Assembly: GCA_003151515.1 (NCBI GenBank)
Contig: PLXS01000039.1
Location: 1,406-46,858 of the forward strand
Direction: 5' to 3'
Source of the DNA: Opitutaceae bacterium
GTDB lineage: Bacteria > Verrucomicrobiota > Verrucomicrobiia > Opitutales > Opitutaceae
DNA: 45,453 nucleotides
Positions 35,624 through 44,430 of the stretch are shown here, one piece after another; the stretch's first letter is position 1; the number at the start of each line of letters is the position of its first letter. The translations under genes and the position numbers were made by a program. The notes below the pieces were generated by a model. It did no database searches. It was not told the DNA's origin and saw nothing but the letters and a program-made list of their open reading frames with translations.

Positions 35624-36777
35624 CGGGCGATATCCCCATCCGTCTCCCGGCGCCGCTGGGCGGCGCGCCGGACCTCCTGGTGGTCGCCGGGGAGCACTCG
35701 GGGGACGAGCACGCCGCGCGCATGGTTGGGGGGCTGCTCGCCGGGAGGCGCACCCTCAAGGTCGCCGCGCTTGGCGGTCCCCGCCTGGCCGCCGCCGGGG
35801 CCCAGCTCTTGCACGACCGCACGACCCTGTCCGTGGTCGGCCTGGGCGAGGTCATAAGGAACCTCGCGTACTTCAGGGCGCTCATCGACGAGACGGTGCA
35901 CTGGATCGGCAGGCACCGCCCGCGGGCCGTGTGTTTCGTCGACAACTCGGGCGTCAACCTGCGCATCGCCGAGGAGTTGAGGCTTCGCGGGATAAGCGCG
36001 AGGGGAGGGGGAGGCGTGCGCACGCTCTACTACATAAGCCCGCAGGTCTGGGCCTCGCGGGCCGCCCGCCGCTTCGACATGGCCCGCAACCTGGACGCCC
36101 TGGGAGTCATCTTTCCCTTCGAGGTCGGCTGCTACGCGGACACGGGCCTGCCGGTCGAGTTCGTCGGGCATCCCTTCCTTGCCCCGGACTACACGCCCCC
36201 GGTGAGCTACGACCCCGCCGGCCCCGTGCTCCTCCTGCCCGGCAGCCGCGTCAAGGCCGTGTCCCGCATCTTCCCGGCGCTTCTCGCGGGCTACCGCGAG
36301 TTTGCCGCCGGCTCGGGCCGCCGGGAGGCCGTGGTCCTCTATCCGAGCGCCGCCGTCAGGAGGCAGCTCGAGTCCTCGCCGCTGCCCGATGGCGTGAGCC
36401 TGCGCCAGACCGGGGCGCCCCTGGCGGCGAGCGCGGCCCTGACGAGCAGCGGGACCATGTCCATGCACTGCGCCCTTGCCGGCATACCGGCGGCCATTGC
36501 CTACCGCACGGACCTGTTCACGTACGTCATGGCTCGGTGGCTCGTGCGGGTCCCCTACCTGGGGATCGCCAACATCCTCCTCGGGGAGGAGCTGTACCCG
36601 GAGTACATCCAGGGCGCCGCCTCGCCGGGCGCCCTCGCCCAGGAGCTCGCCTCGTGTGTCGGGGACCCCGCGCGACGCGAGCGAACGCTCAGGAAGTCCG
36701 GGGAGCTGAGGGCGATGCTGACCCGCCGAAGCGAGGGCGAGACCGAGTCCGGCTGGCTCTCGAGGAACCTACCCTAG
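35620..36777 (+). CDS. lpxB: Lipid-A-disaccharide synthase
   Basis: 385 residues, GT-B fold glycosyltransferase family 19. Signatures in order: LLVVAGEHSGDEHAARMVGG, LSVVGLGEVIRNLAYF, YYISPQVWASRAARRFDMAR, GVIFPFEVGCYADTGLPVEF followed by VGHPF, LLLPGSRVKAVSRIFP and TSSGTMSMHCALAGIPAAIAY. It joins UDP-diacyl-glucosamine to lipid X at the inner membrane, showing that the organism makes lipid A. Its stop overlaps the hemA stop on the other strand at a CTAG. Confidence 0.95.
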   Translation: MTGDIPIRLPAPLGGAPDLLVVAGEHSGDEHAARMVGGLLAGRRTLKVAALGGPRLAAAGAQLLHDRTTLSVVGLGEVIRNLAYFRALIDETVHWIGRHRPRAVCFVDNSGVNLRIAEELRLRGISARGGGGVRTLYYISPQVWASRAARRFDMARNLDALGVIFPFEVGCYADTGLPVEFVGHPFLAPDYTPPVSYDPAGPVLLLPGSRVKAVSRIFPALLAGYREFAAGSGRREAVVLYPSAAVRRQLESSPLPDGVSLRQTGAPLAASAALTSSGTMSMHCALAGIPAAIAYRTDLFTYVMARWLVRVPYLGIANILLGEELYPEYIQGAASPGALAQELASCVGDPARRERTLRKSGELRAMLTRRSEGETESGWLSRNLP

Positions 36778-37850
36778 CGCGGCGGCGGGGCCGCCGGGCC
36801 GGCATCGGCGCCGTTCACACGCATCGCGGCCAGGCGCTCCTGCACGTGCCTCCACAGGCTGTCGGCGCGCTCGGCGAGCAGCGTCCTGCAGCGCTGGGCC
36901 TCCGCCTCGCGCGCCGCGCGCGACTGCTCGGCAATTTTCGCAAGGTCGTCCAGATTGTAGAGGAAGACGTTCTGCAGGTCGGCCGCCGAGGCCTCGACGT
37001 CGCGGGGCATGGCCATGTCGATCAGCAGCAGCGGGCGGGCGGGGCGCCGGCGCATCGCGGCGTGGATTGCCGCCGTGCTGAGGACGGTGCTGGGCGCGGA
37101 GGTCGAGCACACGACGATGTCACAGTCGGCGATCCGGTGCTCGCGCTCTTCGAAGGGCACAGTGCCGGCGCCGAGGCCGGCGGCGACCCCGGCGGCGTGC
37201 TCCGGCGTGCGGCTCGCCACCGCCAGGTCGGCGGCGCCGCGGCTCCTGAACGCCCGCGCCGTTCCCTCGCCGATCTCGCCCGTTCCCAAGACCAGGATCC
37301 GCACCCCGTCGAGGCTGCCGAAGATGTTGGAGGCGAGGTCCACGGCGACGTTCGCTACGCTGACCGTGCCCGCGGAGATCCCGGTGTTCGTGCGGACGTG
37401 CTTCGCCGCCTGGAACGCCTTCTGGAACACGCGGTTCAAGACCGCGCCGGCCGAGCCGCGCGCCTGGGCGGCGGCATAGGCCTCTTTCACCTGGCCGAAG
37501 ATCTCGTTCTCGCCGAGGAGCTGCGAATCGAGCCCGCTCGCGACCTCGAAGAGGTGCAGCGCCGCCTCGCGCCCCGTCAGGCTGATCCTAATCTTCTCGA
37601 AGTCGCAAACCTCGAAGCGCTGCATCGCGCAGTAGGCCGCCTGCACGGAGTCCGCCGCCTTCTCGTCCAGTCCGACGCCGTAGAACTCGACCCGGTTGCA
37701 CGTGGCGAGGATCGCGATCTCCTTGAGCGAGGGCACCCGCGAGAGGCTCTCCCTCAGCGCGGCCTCGTTCGAAACGGCCAGCTTTTCCCTCACCTCGAGC
37801 GGCACGTTGTGGTGCGTCGCCCCGATAACGAAGAGGCAGGGCTCGCTCAT
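36774..37850 (-). CDS. hemA: Glutamyl-tRNA reductase HemA
   Basis: 358 residues, somewhat short for the family (about 420) because the C-terminal dimerisation region is reduced. The nucleophilic Cys51 lies in EIAILATCNRVEFYG. Substrate region HLFEVASGLDSQLLGENEIF and NADPH domain GVRILVLGTGEIGEGTARAF are clear, followed by PLLLIDMAMPRDVE. It makes glutamate-1-semialdehyde, the first step of C5 heme synthesis. Its ATG overlaps the stop of the CcsA/HemX-like gene, an arrangement similar in content to Bacillus hemA-hemX. Confidence 0.94.
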   Translation of the reverse strand: MSEPCLFVIGATHHNVPLEVREKLAVSNEAALRESLSRVPSLKEIAILATCNRVEFYGVGLDEKAADSVQAAYCAMQRFEVCDFEKIRISLTGREAALHLFEVASGLDSQLLGENEIFGQVKEAYAAAQARGSAGAVLNRVFQKAFQAAKHVRTNTGISAGTVSVANVAVDLASNIFGSLDGVRILVLGTGEIGEGTARAFRSRGAADLAVASRTPEHAAGVAAGLGAGTVPFEEREHRIADCDIVVCSTSAPSTVLSTAAIHAAMRRRPARPLLLIDMAMPRDVEASAADLQNVFLYNLDDLAKIAEQSRAAREAEAQRCRTLLAERADSLWRHVQERLAAMRVNGADAGPAAPPPR

Positions 37851-38695
37851 GGCGCACGCACCTGCGACGCCGGCCTCGCGCCGGGGTGGCGGCTCACGTC
37901 GACCGCCTCCAGGGAAAGGAGGGCGGCGGCGAACAGGGCGAGGCAGGCCCACGCGAAGCGCCGGGAGAGGAGACGGCCCACGGCACGCAGCAGAAAAGCC
38001 GCGACGGAACCGGCCCAGACGGCCACGGTGGCGGCAAGCTTCGCGTGGTCCACGGTCGCCGTGTCCTTGGACCAGTAGACGGCGCCGAAGACCAGCGCCA
38101 GGGTGAGCAGGGCGAGGCCCGCGCCGAGCAGGCGCACCTCGATGTGGTCCAGGTCGCGGATCGAGGGCAGGAACGAAAACCAGCCGCCCAGGTGCTTGGA
38201 CTTGAGCGAGTAGTGGCGCAGCAGGAAGAGGATCGAGGAGAGCGCGAGGAGCCCGAAGACGCCGTAGCTGAAGATGGCGAGGGCCGCGTGCAGCTCGATC
38301 CATGGATTGCCGCCGAAGATGTGGGTGCGCCTGACGGCGTCCCATTCGGGGATCGACAGGGACACGATCGTGAGCGCCGAGCCGAGGCACGACGTGAAGT
38401 ACCCCATGAGGCTCGAGCGGAACTGGACGCCTACCACCAGATAGAGGGTGATCGCTGACCAGGCGGTGAACTGGAAAATCTCAAACTGGTTGCCCAGGGG
38501 GCAGCCGCCCGTCGCATGCCCGCGGATGCCGAGCCCCACGAACTGCAGGACATAGCCCGCGAGGATCGTGAAGTACATGAAAGCCGGTGAAAGGTGGCCG
38601 CCCCGCACGACGGACACCGTGCCCCGCAGCAGGCCCACCGTGTACAGGGCCCCCGCGCACCATAGCCATTGCCGGTCTGAGAGTTCTGCAAGCAT
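37847..38695 (-). CDS. CcsA/HemX-like cytochrome c assembly membrane protein
   Basis: 282 residues from MLAELSDRQWLW; a start 13 codons upstream is possible. Eight or so hydrophobic helices. HGNPWIELHAALAIFSYGVFGL-like text around residue 140 (NPWIELHAALAIFSYGV) and the preceding QFEIFQFTAWSAITLYLVVG match the CcsA/CycC/HemX superfamily (PF01578). The strict heme-binding WGxxWxWD motif of true CcsA is not seen, so HemX-type is favoured; HemX modulates HemA level in Bacillus. Coupling to hemA supports that reading. It could still act in cytochrome c maturation for the caa3 oxidase. Confidence 0.8.
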   Translation of the reverse strand: MLAELSDRQWLWCAGALYTVGLLRGTVSVVRGGHLSPAFMYFTILAGYVLQFVGLGIRGHATGGCPLGNQFEIFQFTAWSAITLYLVVGVQFRSSLMGYFTSCLGSALTIVSLSIPEWDAVRRTHIFGGNPWIELHAALAIFSYGVFGLLALSSILFLLRHYSLKSKHLGGWFSFLPSIRDLDHIEVRLLGAGLALLTLALVFGAVYWSKDTATVDHAKLAATVAVWAGSVAAFLLRAVGRLLSRRFAWACLALFAAALLSLEAVDVSRHPGARPASQVRAP

Positions 38696-38739
38696 TGGAG
38701 GGGAGAGGATGCGCCTGGGCTCGGGGCCGGGCAAGCCTC

Positions 38740-39240
38740 CTAATGACTCGCGGGGGCCCAGGCCGCGAGGAACTGGAGGATCTTGGCGGGGCTGTGGCCC
38801 GCTCCGTCCTCAAGCTCCCCGGTGTCCTTGGTTGTCACCTGCTTGCCGTCGGAACCCAGAACCACCAGGACCGGGATCCCGTGGCTCGTCGGGTTCCCGT
38901 AGCGCTCCACGAGGCCTGCGTTTCGCTTTGTGCCGTTTCGCGTGTTGACGTCCACCATGACGACCACGAATCCCCGCTGCAGGGCGGCGGCAACGGACGA
39001 GTCACCCTCGAACGTCGCGTGCAGCCTGCGGCACCAGATGCACCAGTTGGCGCCCATGTCGACGATGACGCGCTTGTGCTCGGCGGAGGCGCGCCGCAGC
39101 GCGTCCCCGACCAGCGTGCCGCCGTCGGCCCGCACGTCGTAGATGTCCGGGCCCATCTTGGGGTATTCGGGCTCGGCGCCAAGGGGCGCGGCGATCAGGA
39201 GCGCGAGGGCGGCAAAGGCGAGCGGGAGCCTGGGTTTCAT
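38740..39240 (-). CDS. Secreted thioredoxin-like protein
   Basis: 166 residues with a signal peptide (MKPRLPLAFAALALLIAAPLGA). The thioredoxin-fold active site is ANWCIWCRRL, a CIWC pair resembling DsbD-gamma or thioredoxin_7 members rather than classic CGPC. HGIPVLVVLGSDGKQV carries the cis-proline. A periplasmic disulfide reductase is likely; position upstream of the CcsA/HemX-like gene suggests a role in keeping apocytochrome cysteines or copper sites reduced. An alternative start ten codons upstream is less likely. Confidence 0.87.
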   Translation of the reverse strand: MKPRLPLAFAALALLIAAPLGAEPEYPKMGPDIYDVRADGGTLVGDALRRASAEHKRVIVDMGANWCIWCRRLHATFEGDSSVAAALQRGFVVVMVDVNTRNGTKRNAGLVERYGNPTSHGIPVLVVLGSDGKQVTTKDTGELEDGAGHSPAKILQFLAAWAPASH

Positions 39241-39315
39241 GGGTATCACGGGCCGTAGAGGATCCCCCATTTCACCGCGGCGGCAAGGGCGTTCCGGCCC
39301 CGAGGGTCCCGGCGC

Positions 39316-40458
39316 CTACCGCACCCGCTTCCAGGCGGCCAGAAACATCCCGTTGGAGTCGAGGTCCTGGGGCCAGAGCGCCAGCCGGCAGGCGCCGGGC
39401 GCCGCGGCAATAGGAAGCGGCCACGGCTCGAATCCGGGGTGCGATGCGCCGAAGCCGTCGGCAACGGCGGTTGTCTCGCTGCGGGTGAGTGTGCACACGG
39501 AGTAGACGAGGCGCCCGCCCGGCTTCACGGCCCGGGCGGCGGCCAGCAAAAGCGCGGCCTGCACCGAGGCCAGCTCGCGGACGTCCTCCTGCGACGTCGT
39601 CCAGCGCGCGTGCGGGTTGCGCTGCCAGGTCCCGACGCCGCTGCACGGCGCGTCGACAAGGACTCCGTTGCAGGGAGCCCCGAAGGGCGCGCGCCCCGTC
39701 CCGCTCCATGCCGCGCAGCGGTAGTTGAACATCCCCGCGCGCGCCGCGCGCCGCTTGAGCGCCGCGAGGCGGCGCTGCGAGCGGTCCGTCGCCCAGACAA
39801 GCCCCTTGTTGCGCATGAGGTCGCCCAGGTGGAGCGTCTTTCCGCCCTCGCCGGCGCAGGCGTCCCACCAGGTCTCGCCGGGCTCGGGCCGGCAGGCGTG
39901 GCCGACTAGCTGGGACGAAAGGTCCTGGATCTCGAACGCGCCGGACCGGTATCCGGCCGTGCGATGAAGGTCGGCCGCCCCTGTGTAGCGAAGCGCGGCG
40001 AGCCCGGGCGGGGCCGCGAGCGCCGCGGGCAGGGCCGGCGGCGCGCAGGACCCCAGGTCCGTCACGACCGCCGCCAGGCCGGCGACCTTGGCGCGGATCC
40101 AGAGCGCGGGCTCGCTCTGGAGGCTTCGCAGGTACTGCGGAGGCAGGTCCATCTCCTGCGCGAGCCAGGCGGGGACGGCCCGGGCGCCGAGCGCCTCGGC
40201 CTTGACGCTTCCGGGGTCGCGCTCGAAGCGCTCCTGCATGGCGAGCGCGGCGGCGATCCTCGCCTGCGCGGACCCGTCGGGGTCCAGCCAGCCAAGCCAC
40301 CTGTAGTACGAGAACACGGCGCGGCTCACCTGACGGCCCTCGCCCTCGCGAAGGCCCGCGCGCCCCGAGAGGTACCCGCGCAGCGCGGCGTCCGCGGGCA
40401 CGCCCGGCCCGACGAGCCGCAGGACGTGGGCGGCGCGGTTCTCTAGCGCCTCGCCCAT
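39316..40458 (-). CDS. RsmB/NOP2-family RNA m5C methyltransferase
   Basis: 380 residues from MGEALENRAAHVLRL. The C-terminal half is the SAM-dependent fold: DACAGEGGKTLHLGDLM binds SAM, DAPCSGVGTWQRNPHARW holds the PCS cysteine and YSVCTLTRSE the second catalytic cysteine. The N-terminal 130 residues may be an RNA-binding NusB-like region but are poorly conserved. The target could be 16S rRNA C967 (RsmB) or another site. It overlaps dnaE by 16 bases. Confidence 0.88.
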   Translation of the reverse strand: MGEALENRAAHVLRLVGPGVPADAALRGYLSGRAGLREGEGRQVSRAVFSYYRWLGWLDPDGSAQARIAAALAMQERFERDPGSVKAEALGARAVPAWLAQEMDLPPQYLRSLQSEPALWIRAKVAGLAAVVTDLGSCAPPALPAALAAPPGLAALRYTGAADLHRTAGYRSGAFEIQDLSSQLVGHACRPEPGETWWDACAGEGGKTLHLGDLMRNKGLVWATDRSQRRLAALKRRAARAGMFNYRCAAWSGTGRAPFGAPCNGVLVDAPCSGVGTWQRNPHARWTTSQEDVRELASVQAALLLAAARAVKPGGRLVYSVCTLTRSETTAVADGFGASHPGFEPWPLPIAAAPGACRLALWPQDLDSNGMFLAAWKRVR

Positions 40459-43400
40459 CGGTTGTCCGCCTTGAGCTCGAGCGGCCGCGCCTCGATCCTC
40501 ACTCCGGCCACGCTGGGATGGGAGCGCAGCGCCTGGAAGGCCGGGGCCGACAGGCGCCACGAGAGCCCGTGGCTCGCCTCGGCCACGGGAGCGACGCCGC
40601 CCTCCATGAGCACCGCGAACTCGATCCTCGTGTCGCCGGACTCGCGAACGACCGTCTCGCGCAGGGCGCGCAGGAAGGCCCCGAGCTCGGGGTGGTCGGG
40701 CCGCAGTAGCCAGGTCACCTTCCTCGCGATCCGCGGGACCGCGGCGTCGAGCGCATAGCACTCCCTCACGTTGATCCTGGGGCCGTCGGCGCCGCGGATC
40801 ACGTTTCCCTGGACGAGGACCGGCGCGTTCTCGGCGAGCACGGGGCCGTAGGCCGCGTAGGCGTCCGCGAACATGTTAAGGGAGATTGTGGCGTTGCGGG
40901 TCGCGAGCGTGAACGCCGCCCAGGGCCGGTTGTCCTTCTTCGAGTACTTCTTGGCGATGTTGGCGGCTATCCCGCAGAGTCGGAACTCGCCGCGGTCGGG
41001 GAGGCCGGCGAGCTGGTCGGCGGGCGCGGTGTCGATCGCCTCCCAGAGGCCCGCGTAGCTGTTCATCGGGTGGCCCGTCACGTAGAAGCCCAGGAGCTCC
41101 TTCTCGAACGAGAGCCGCTCTTGGGCGCTGAAGTCCCCGTCGGTGTTCGGCGCGCGCGCCGCGCCGTTCCTGCGCTCCTCCTGCGGGCCGGCGAGCATCC
41201 CGAGGAACGTGTCCTGCCCGGCGGCCCTGTCCCGCGCCCGGGCGGAGCTGGACGCGATCGCGGCGTCGATCCCGCCGAAGAGGCGCTTGCGCCCCTCGTG
41301 GCTGAAGTCGAAGGCGCCGGTCTTGACGAGGTGCTCGAGCACGCGCTTGTTGACGGCGCGCCCGTCCACCCGCGCTGCGAAGTCATCGAAGTCCGAGAAG
41401 GGGCCGTTTGCCTCGCGCTCGGCGATGATCCTCTGGGCCGCGAGCTCGCCCACGCCCTTTATCCCCGCCAGGCCGAAGCGGATCTTGCCGCCTACCGGGG
41501 TGAACATCTCGCGCGACTCGTTGACGTCGGGGCCCATGACGTCCAGGCCCATGGCCTCGCACTCTGCGACGAAGTGCGCGACTTTGTCCGCGTTGCCGAG
41601 CTCGGAGCTCAGCATGGCGGCCATGAAGTCCACCGGGTGGTTGGCCTTCAGGTAGGCCGTCTGGTAGCTGAGCAGCGCGTAGGCCGCGGAGTGGGACTTG
41701 TTGAACCCATAGCCCGCGAACTTGTTGAGGATGTCGAAGATAGCGTCGGCGGTCCTCTCGTCCATCCCGTGGAGGCGCTTGGCGCCCTCGACGAACTTCC
41801 CGCGCTCCTCGGCCATCGCCTCCGGGTCCTTCTTTCCCATGGCGCGCCGCAGCATGTCGGCGCCGCCCAGCGTGTAGCCCGCGACGACCCTCGCCGCTTC
41901 CATGACCTGCTCCTGGTACACCATGACGCCGTAGGTTTCGCTGCAGACGTCCTCCAGGAGCTTGTGCGGGAAGCGCACGGTGGAGGGGTCCTTCTTGCCG
42001 CGGATGTAGTCGGGTATCCAGTCCATCGGGCCGGGCCGGTAGAGCGCGATCAGGGCGATGATTTCGTCTATGGACGACACCTGCAGCTGCCGGCAGAGGT
42101 TCTGCATCCCGGAGGACTCGAGCTGAAACACGCCCGTCGTGCGGCCGCTGTTGAGCAGCGCGAATGTCTTCGGGTCGTCGATCGGGATCTTCTCGATGTC
42201 GAACGCCGGGTCGCAGGAGCGACGGATGTTCTCAACGGCGTCCGCGATCACGGTCAGGGTCTTCAGCCCCAGGAAGTCCATCTTCAGCAGCCCGAGCTTG
42301 CCGACCGCGTTCATGTCGAACTGCACGGTCACGTCGTTCTCCTGGAGGGTGAGGGGCACGAACTCCTCGAGCGGCCTGTCGGTGATGATGATGCCCGCTG
42401 CGTGCTTGCCCGTGTTCCTCACCATGCCCTCGAGGACGCGCGCCTGCTCGAAGATGCGCGCCGCAACCGGGTTTCCCGCGACCTCGTCCCGCAGCTCAGC
42501 CGACTTCGCGATAGCCTGCTCGAGCGTGATGTTGAGCTCGTCGGGGATCATCTTCGCCAGGCGGTCGGCCTCGGCGTAGGCGAGGTTGTGGACGCGCGAC
42601 ACGTCGCGGATCACCATCTTCGCCCCGAGGGTCCCGTAGGTGATGATGTTCGCGACGCAACCGTCCCCGTACTTGGCCTTGACGTAGTCGATCACCTCGC
42701 CGCGCCTGCGCATGCAGAAGTCGATGTCGAAGTCCGGGGGGGACACGCGCTCGGGGTTGAGGAAGCGCTCGAAGAGCAGCTTGAAGCGCAGGGGGTCGAG
42801 GTTGGTGATCCCGAGCAGGTACGCGACAAGGCACCCGGCTCCCGAGCCGCGCCCGGGGCCGACCGGGATCCCCCTGGACTTGGCCCAGTGGATGAAGTCC
42901 CAGACGACAAGGAAGTAGTCGACGAAGCCCGTCTTTGCGATGACGCCGATCTCGTACTCGAGCCTCTCGACGAGCGTGCGCGCCCGCTCGGGGTCCGACG
43001 CCGCCTGCGGCCTTGCGAAGTCGACGCCGTAGCGGCCGGCGAGGCCCTCGATGCAGAGGCTCCGCAGGTACTCCACGCGGTCCGTCGTCACCTCCGGCGG
43101 AAGCGGGTACTTCGGGTAGCGCTCGCTCCCCTTGGGGAAGGGTATCGAGACGTCGCACATCTCGGCGACCGCCTCCGTGTTGATGACCGCGCCGGGGACC
43201 TCCGCGAAGAGGCGCTCCATCTCCGAGCGCGACTTGAGGTAGAACTGCTGGCCCTCAAAGCGCATCCGCTTCTCGTCCTCGATCTTGGCGCCCGTCTGGA
43301 TGCACAGCATCGCGTCGTGCGGGCCCGCGTCCTTGGCGTGCACGTAGTGGACGTCGTTCGTGCACACGACCTTCAGCCCGAACTCCCTGGCGAGGCGAAG

Positions 43401-43988
43401 CAGCCCCGGGATGATCTTTCGCTGCTCGGCGATGCCGTGGTCCTGGATCTCAACGAAGTAGTTCTCGCGCCCGAAGATGTCGACAAAGCGGGCGGTCGCG
43501 CTGCGGGCCTCCTCCCATCGGTCGCCCAGCAGGTGCTGGGGGACCAGGGAGGCCAGGCAGCCCGTGAACCCGATGAGGCCCCGCGAGTACCTCGCCAGGG
43601 TCTCCAGGTCGGTGCGCGGCTTGTAGTAGAAGCCCTTGAGGTGGGCGTCGCTCACGAGCTTGAGCAGGTTCTGGTAGCCCTCGATGCTGCGGGCGATGAG
43701 CCCCAGGTGGAAGATGCTGCGGCCCTCGTCGCTGCGCCCCTGTTTCTCGAGCCTCGAGCGTTCCGCAAGGTAGAGTTCGCAGCCTATCAGGGGCTTTATC
43801 CCGTGCGCCTTCGCGGCCGTGTAGAAGTCTATGGCGCCAAAAAGGTTGCCATGGTCCGTCAGCGCGAGCGCGCTCATCCCGAGCTCGCTCGCGCGCTCGG
43901 TTAGCCGGTCTATGCGGCACGCCCCGTCCAGGAGACTATAGTCGGAGTGGACGTGGAGGTGGACGAAGTTCTTCTCGGCGGACGGCAC
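40443..43988 (-). CDS. dnaE: DNA polymerase III subunit alpha
   Basis: 1181 residues. The N-terminal PHP domain starts FVHLHVHSDYSLLDG. The palm has GRGSGAGCLVAYLLGITNLD and the metal-binding PPDFDIDFCMRRRGEVIDYV near residue 420, with a third aspartate in LGLLKMDFLGLKTL. Thumb and fingers (FNKSHSAAYALLSYQTAYLK), tandem HhH (FGLAGIKGVGELAAQRI) and a C-terminal OB fold follow. It is the replicative polymerase catalytic subunit of the DnaE1 type; there is no exonuclease insertion. First gene of a five-gene minus-strand run. Confidence 0.97.
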   Translation of the reverse strand: MPSAEKNFVHLHVHSDYSLLDGACRIDRLTERASELGMSALALTDHGNLFGAIDFYTAAKAHGIKPLIGCELYLAERSRLEKQGRSDEGRSIFHLGLIARSIEGYQNLLKLVSDAHLKGFYYKPRTDLETLARYSRGLIGFTGCLASLVPQHLLGDRWEEARSATARFVDIFGRENYFVEIQDHGIAEQRKIIPGLLRLAREFGLKVVCTNDVHYVHAKDAGPHDAMLCIQTGAKIEDEKRMRFEGQQFYLKSRSEMERLFAEVPGAVINTEAVAEMCDVSIPFPKGSERYPKYPLPPEVTTDRVEYLRSLCIEGLAGRYGVDFARPQAASDPERARTLVERLEYEIGVIAKTGFVDYFLVVWDFIHWAKSRGIPVGPGRGSGAGCLVAYLLGITNLDPLRFKLLFERFLNPERVSPPDFDIDFCMRRRGEVIDYVKAKYGDGCVANIITYGTLGAKMVIRDVSRVHNLAYAEADRLAKMIPDELNITLEQAIAKSAELRDEVAGNPVAARIFEQARVLEGMVRNTGKHAAGIIITDRPLEEFVPLTLQENDVTVQFDMNAVGKLGLLKMDFLGLKTLTVIADAVENIRRSCDPAFDIEKIPIDDPKTFALLNSGRTTGVFQLESSGMQNLCRQLQVSSIDEIIALIALYRPGPMDWIPDYIRGKKDPSTVRFPHKLLEDVCSETYGVMVYQEQVMEAARVVAGYTLGGADMLRRAMGKKDPEAMAEERGKFVEGAKRLHGMDERTADAIFDILNKFAGYGFNKSHSAAYALLSYQTAYLKANHPVDFMAAMLSSELGNADKVAHFVAECEAMGLDVMGPDVNESREMFTPVGGKIRFGLAGIKGVGELAAQRIIAEREANGPFSDFDDFAARVDGRAVNKRVLEHLVKTGAFDFSHEGRKRLFGGIDAAIASSSARARDRAAGQDTFLGMLAGPQEERRNGAARAPNTDGDFSAQERLSFEKELLGFYVTGHPMNSYAGLWEAIDTAPADQLAGLPDRGEFRLCGIAANIAKKYSKKDNRPWAAFTLATRNATISLNMFADAYAAYGPVLAENAPVLVQGNVIRGADGPRINVRECYALDAAVPRIARKVTWLLRPDHPELGAFLRALRETVVRESGDTRIEFAVLMEGGVAPVAEASHGLSWRLSAPAFQALRSHPSVAGVRIEARPLELKADNRWARR

Positions 43989-44069
43989 GGATAGGCCTAA
44001 CCAAGATCAGAGCCCGGGATGCGCAAGCCGGAACGGACCCCCGGCGCGAGGCGCGGCGCCTTTTCGCCA

Positions 44070-44100
44070 TTGACGGGCGGCCGCCGTCGTGGCCTATTAA
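44070..44100 (+). promoter_or_regulatory. Candidate rpsU promoter
   Basis: TTGACG and TATTAA are spaced by 19 bases, ending 34 bases before the rpsU ATG. The spacing is longer than usual, but both hexamers are strong for such GC-rich DNA. A GGCGC ... GCGCC hairpin followed by TTTT lies just upstream. Confidence 0.45.
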
Positions 44101-44133
44101 CCGGCTTTTCCCAAAGCAACCGCCCTTCAGCCC

Positions 44134-44331
44134 ATGCCCATAGAAATCAAGATCCGCAAGAACGAGCCCATCGACCGAGCGCTGCGCCGCATGAAGAAGA
44201 AGCTCGACCGCGAGAACATCATCAAGGGCACCCGCGCCAAGCGCTACTACGAGAAGCCCTGCGAGAGGCGCCGGCGCAAGGAGAAGGTCATGGCCTTCAC
44301 GGCGATGCTGCGCCGCCGCTACGAGAGCTGA
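44134..44331 (+). CDS. rpsU: 30S ribosomal protein S21
   Basis: 65 residues: MPIEIKIRKNEPIDRALRRM followed by KKKLDRENIIKGTRAKRYYE and a Lys/Arg-rich tail ending LRRRYES. Length and basic composition fit S21, a small late-assembling subunit protein near the anti-Shine-Dalgarno end of 16S rRNA. Its own gene lacks a Shine-Dalgarno sequence. It is flanked by its own promoter and terminator and is divergent from dnaE. Confidence 0.96.
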   Translation: MPIEIKIRKNEPIDRALRRMKKKLDRENIIKGTRAKRYYEKPCERRRRKEKVMAFTAMLRRRYES

Positions 44332-44355
44332 CGCCCCAGGGCGACCCCTTCCCGA

Positions 44356-44389
44356 AGCCGCGTGCCGTCCCGTGCGGCCGCGGCTTTTT
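44356..44389 (+). terminator. Intrinsic terminator after rpsU
   Basis: AGCCGCG pairs with CGCGGCT, enclosing a GCCG/CGGC inner stem, and runs directly into five T residues. Confidence 0.85.
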
Positions 44390-44430
44390 CTTGGCGCAAA
44401 GCGGGCGCCTTCGCTAATCTTCATCGCGCC

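Noticed and set aside
41070..43904. 944-codon plus-strand open frame opposite dnaE
   Set aside because: Frame shadow of dnaE in high-GC DNA; no recognisable motif, and dnaE is complete on the other strand.
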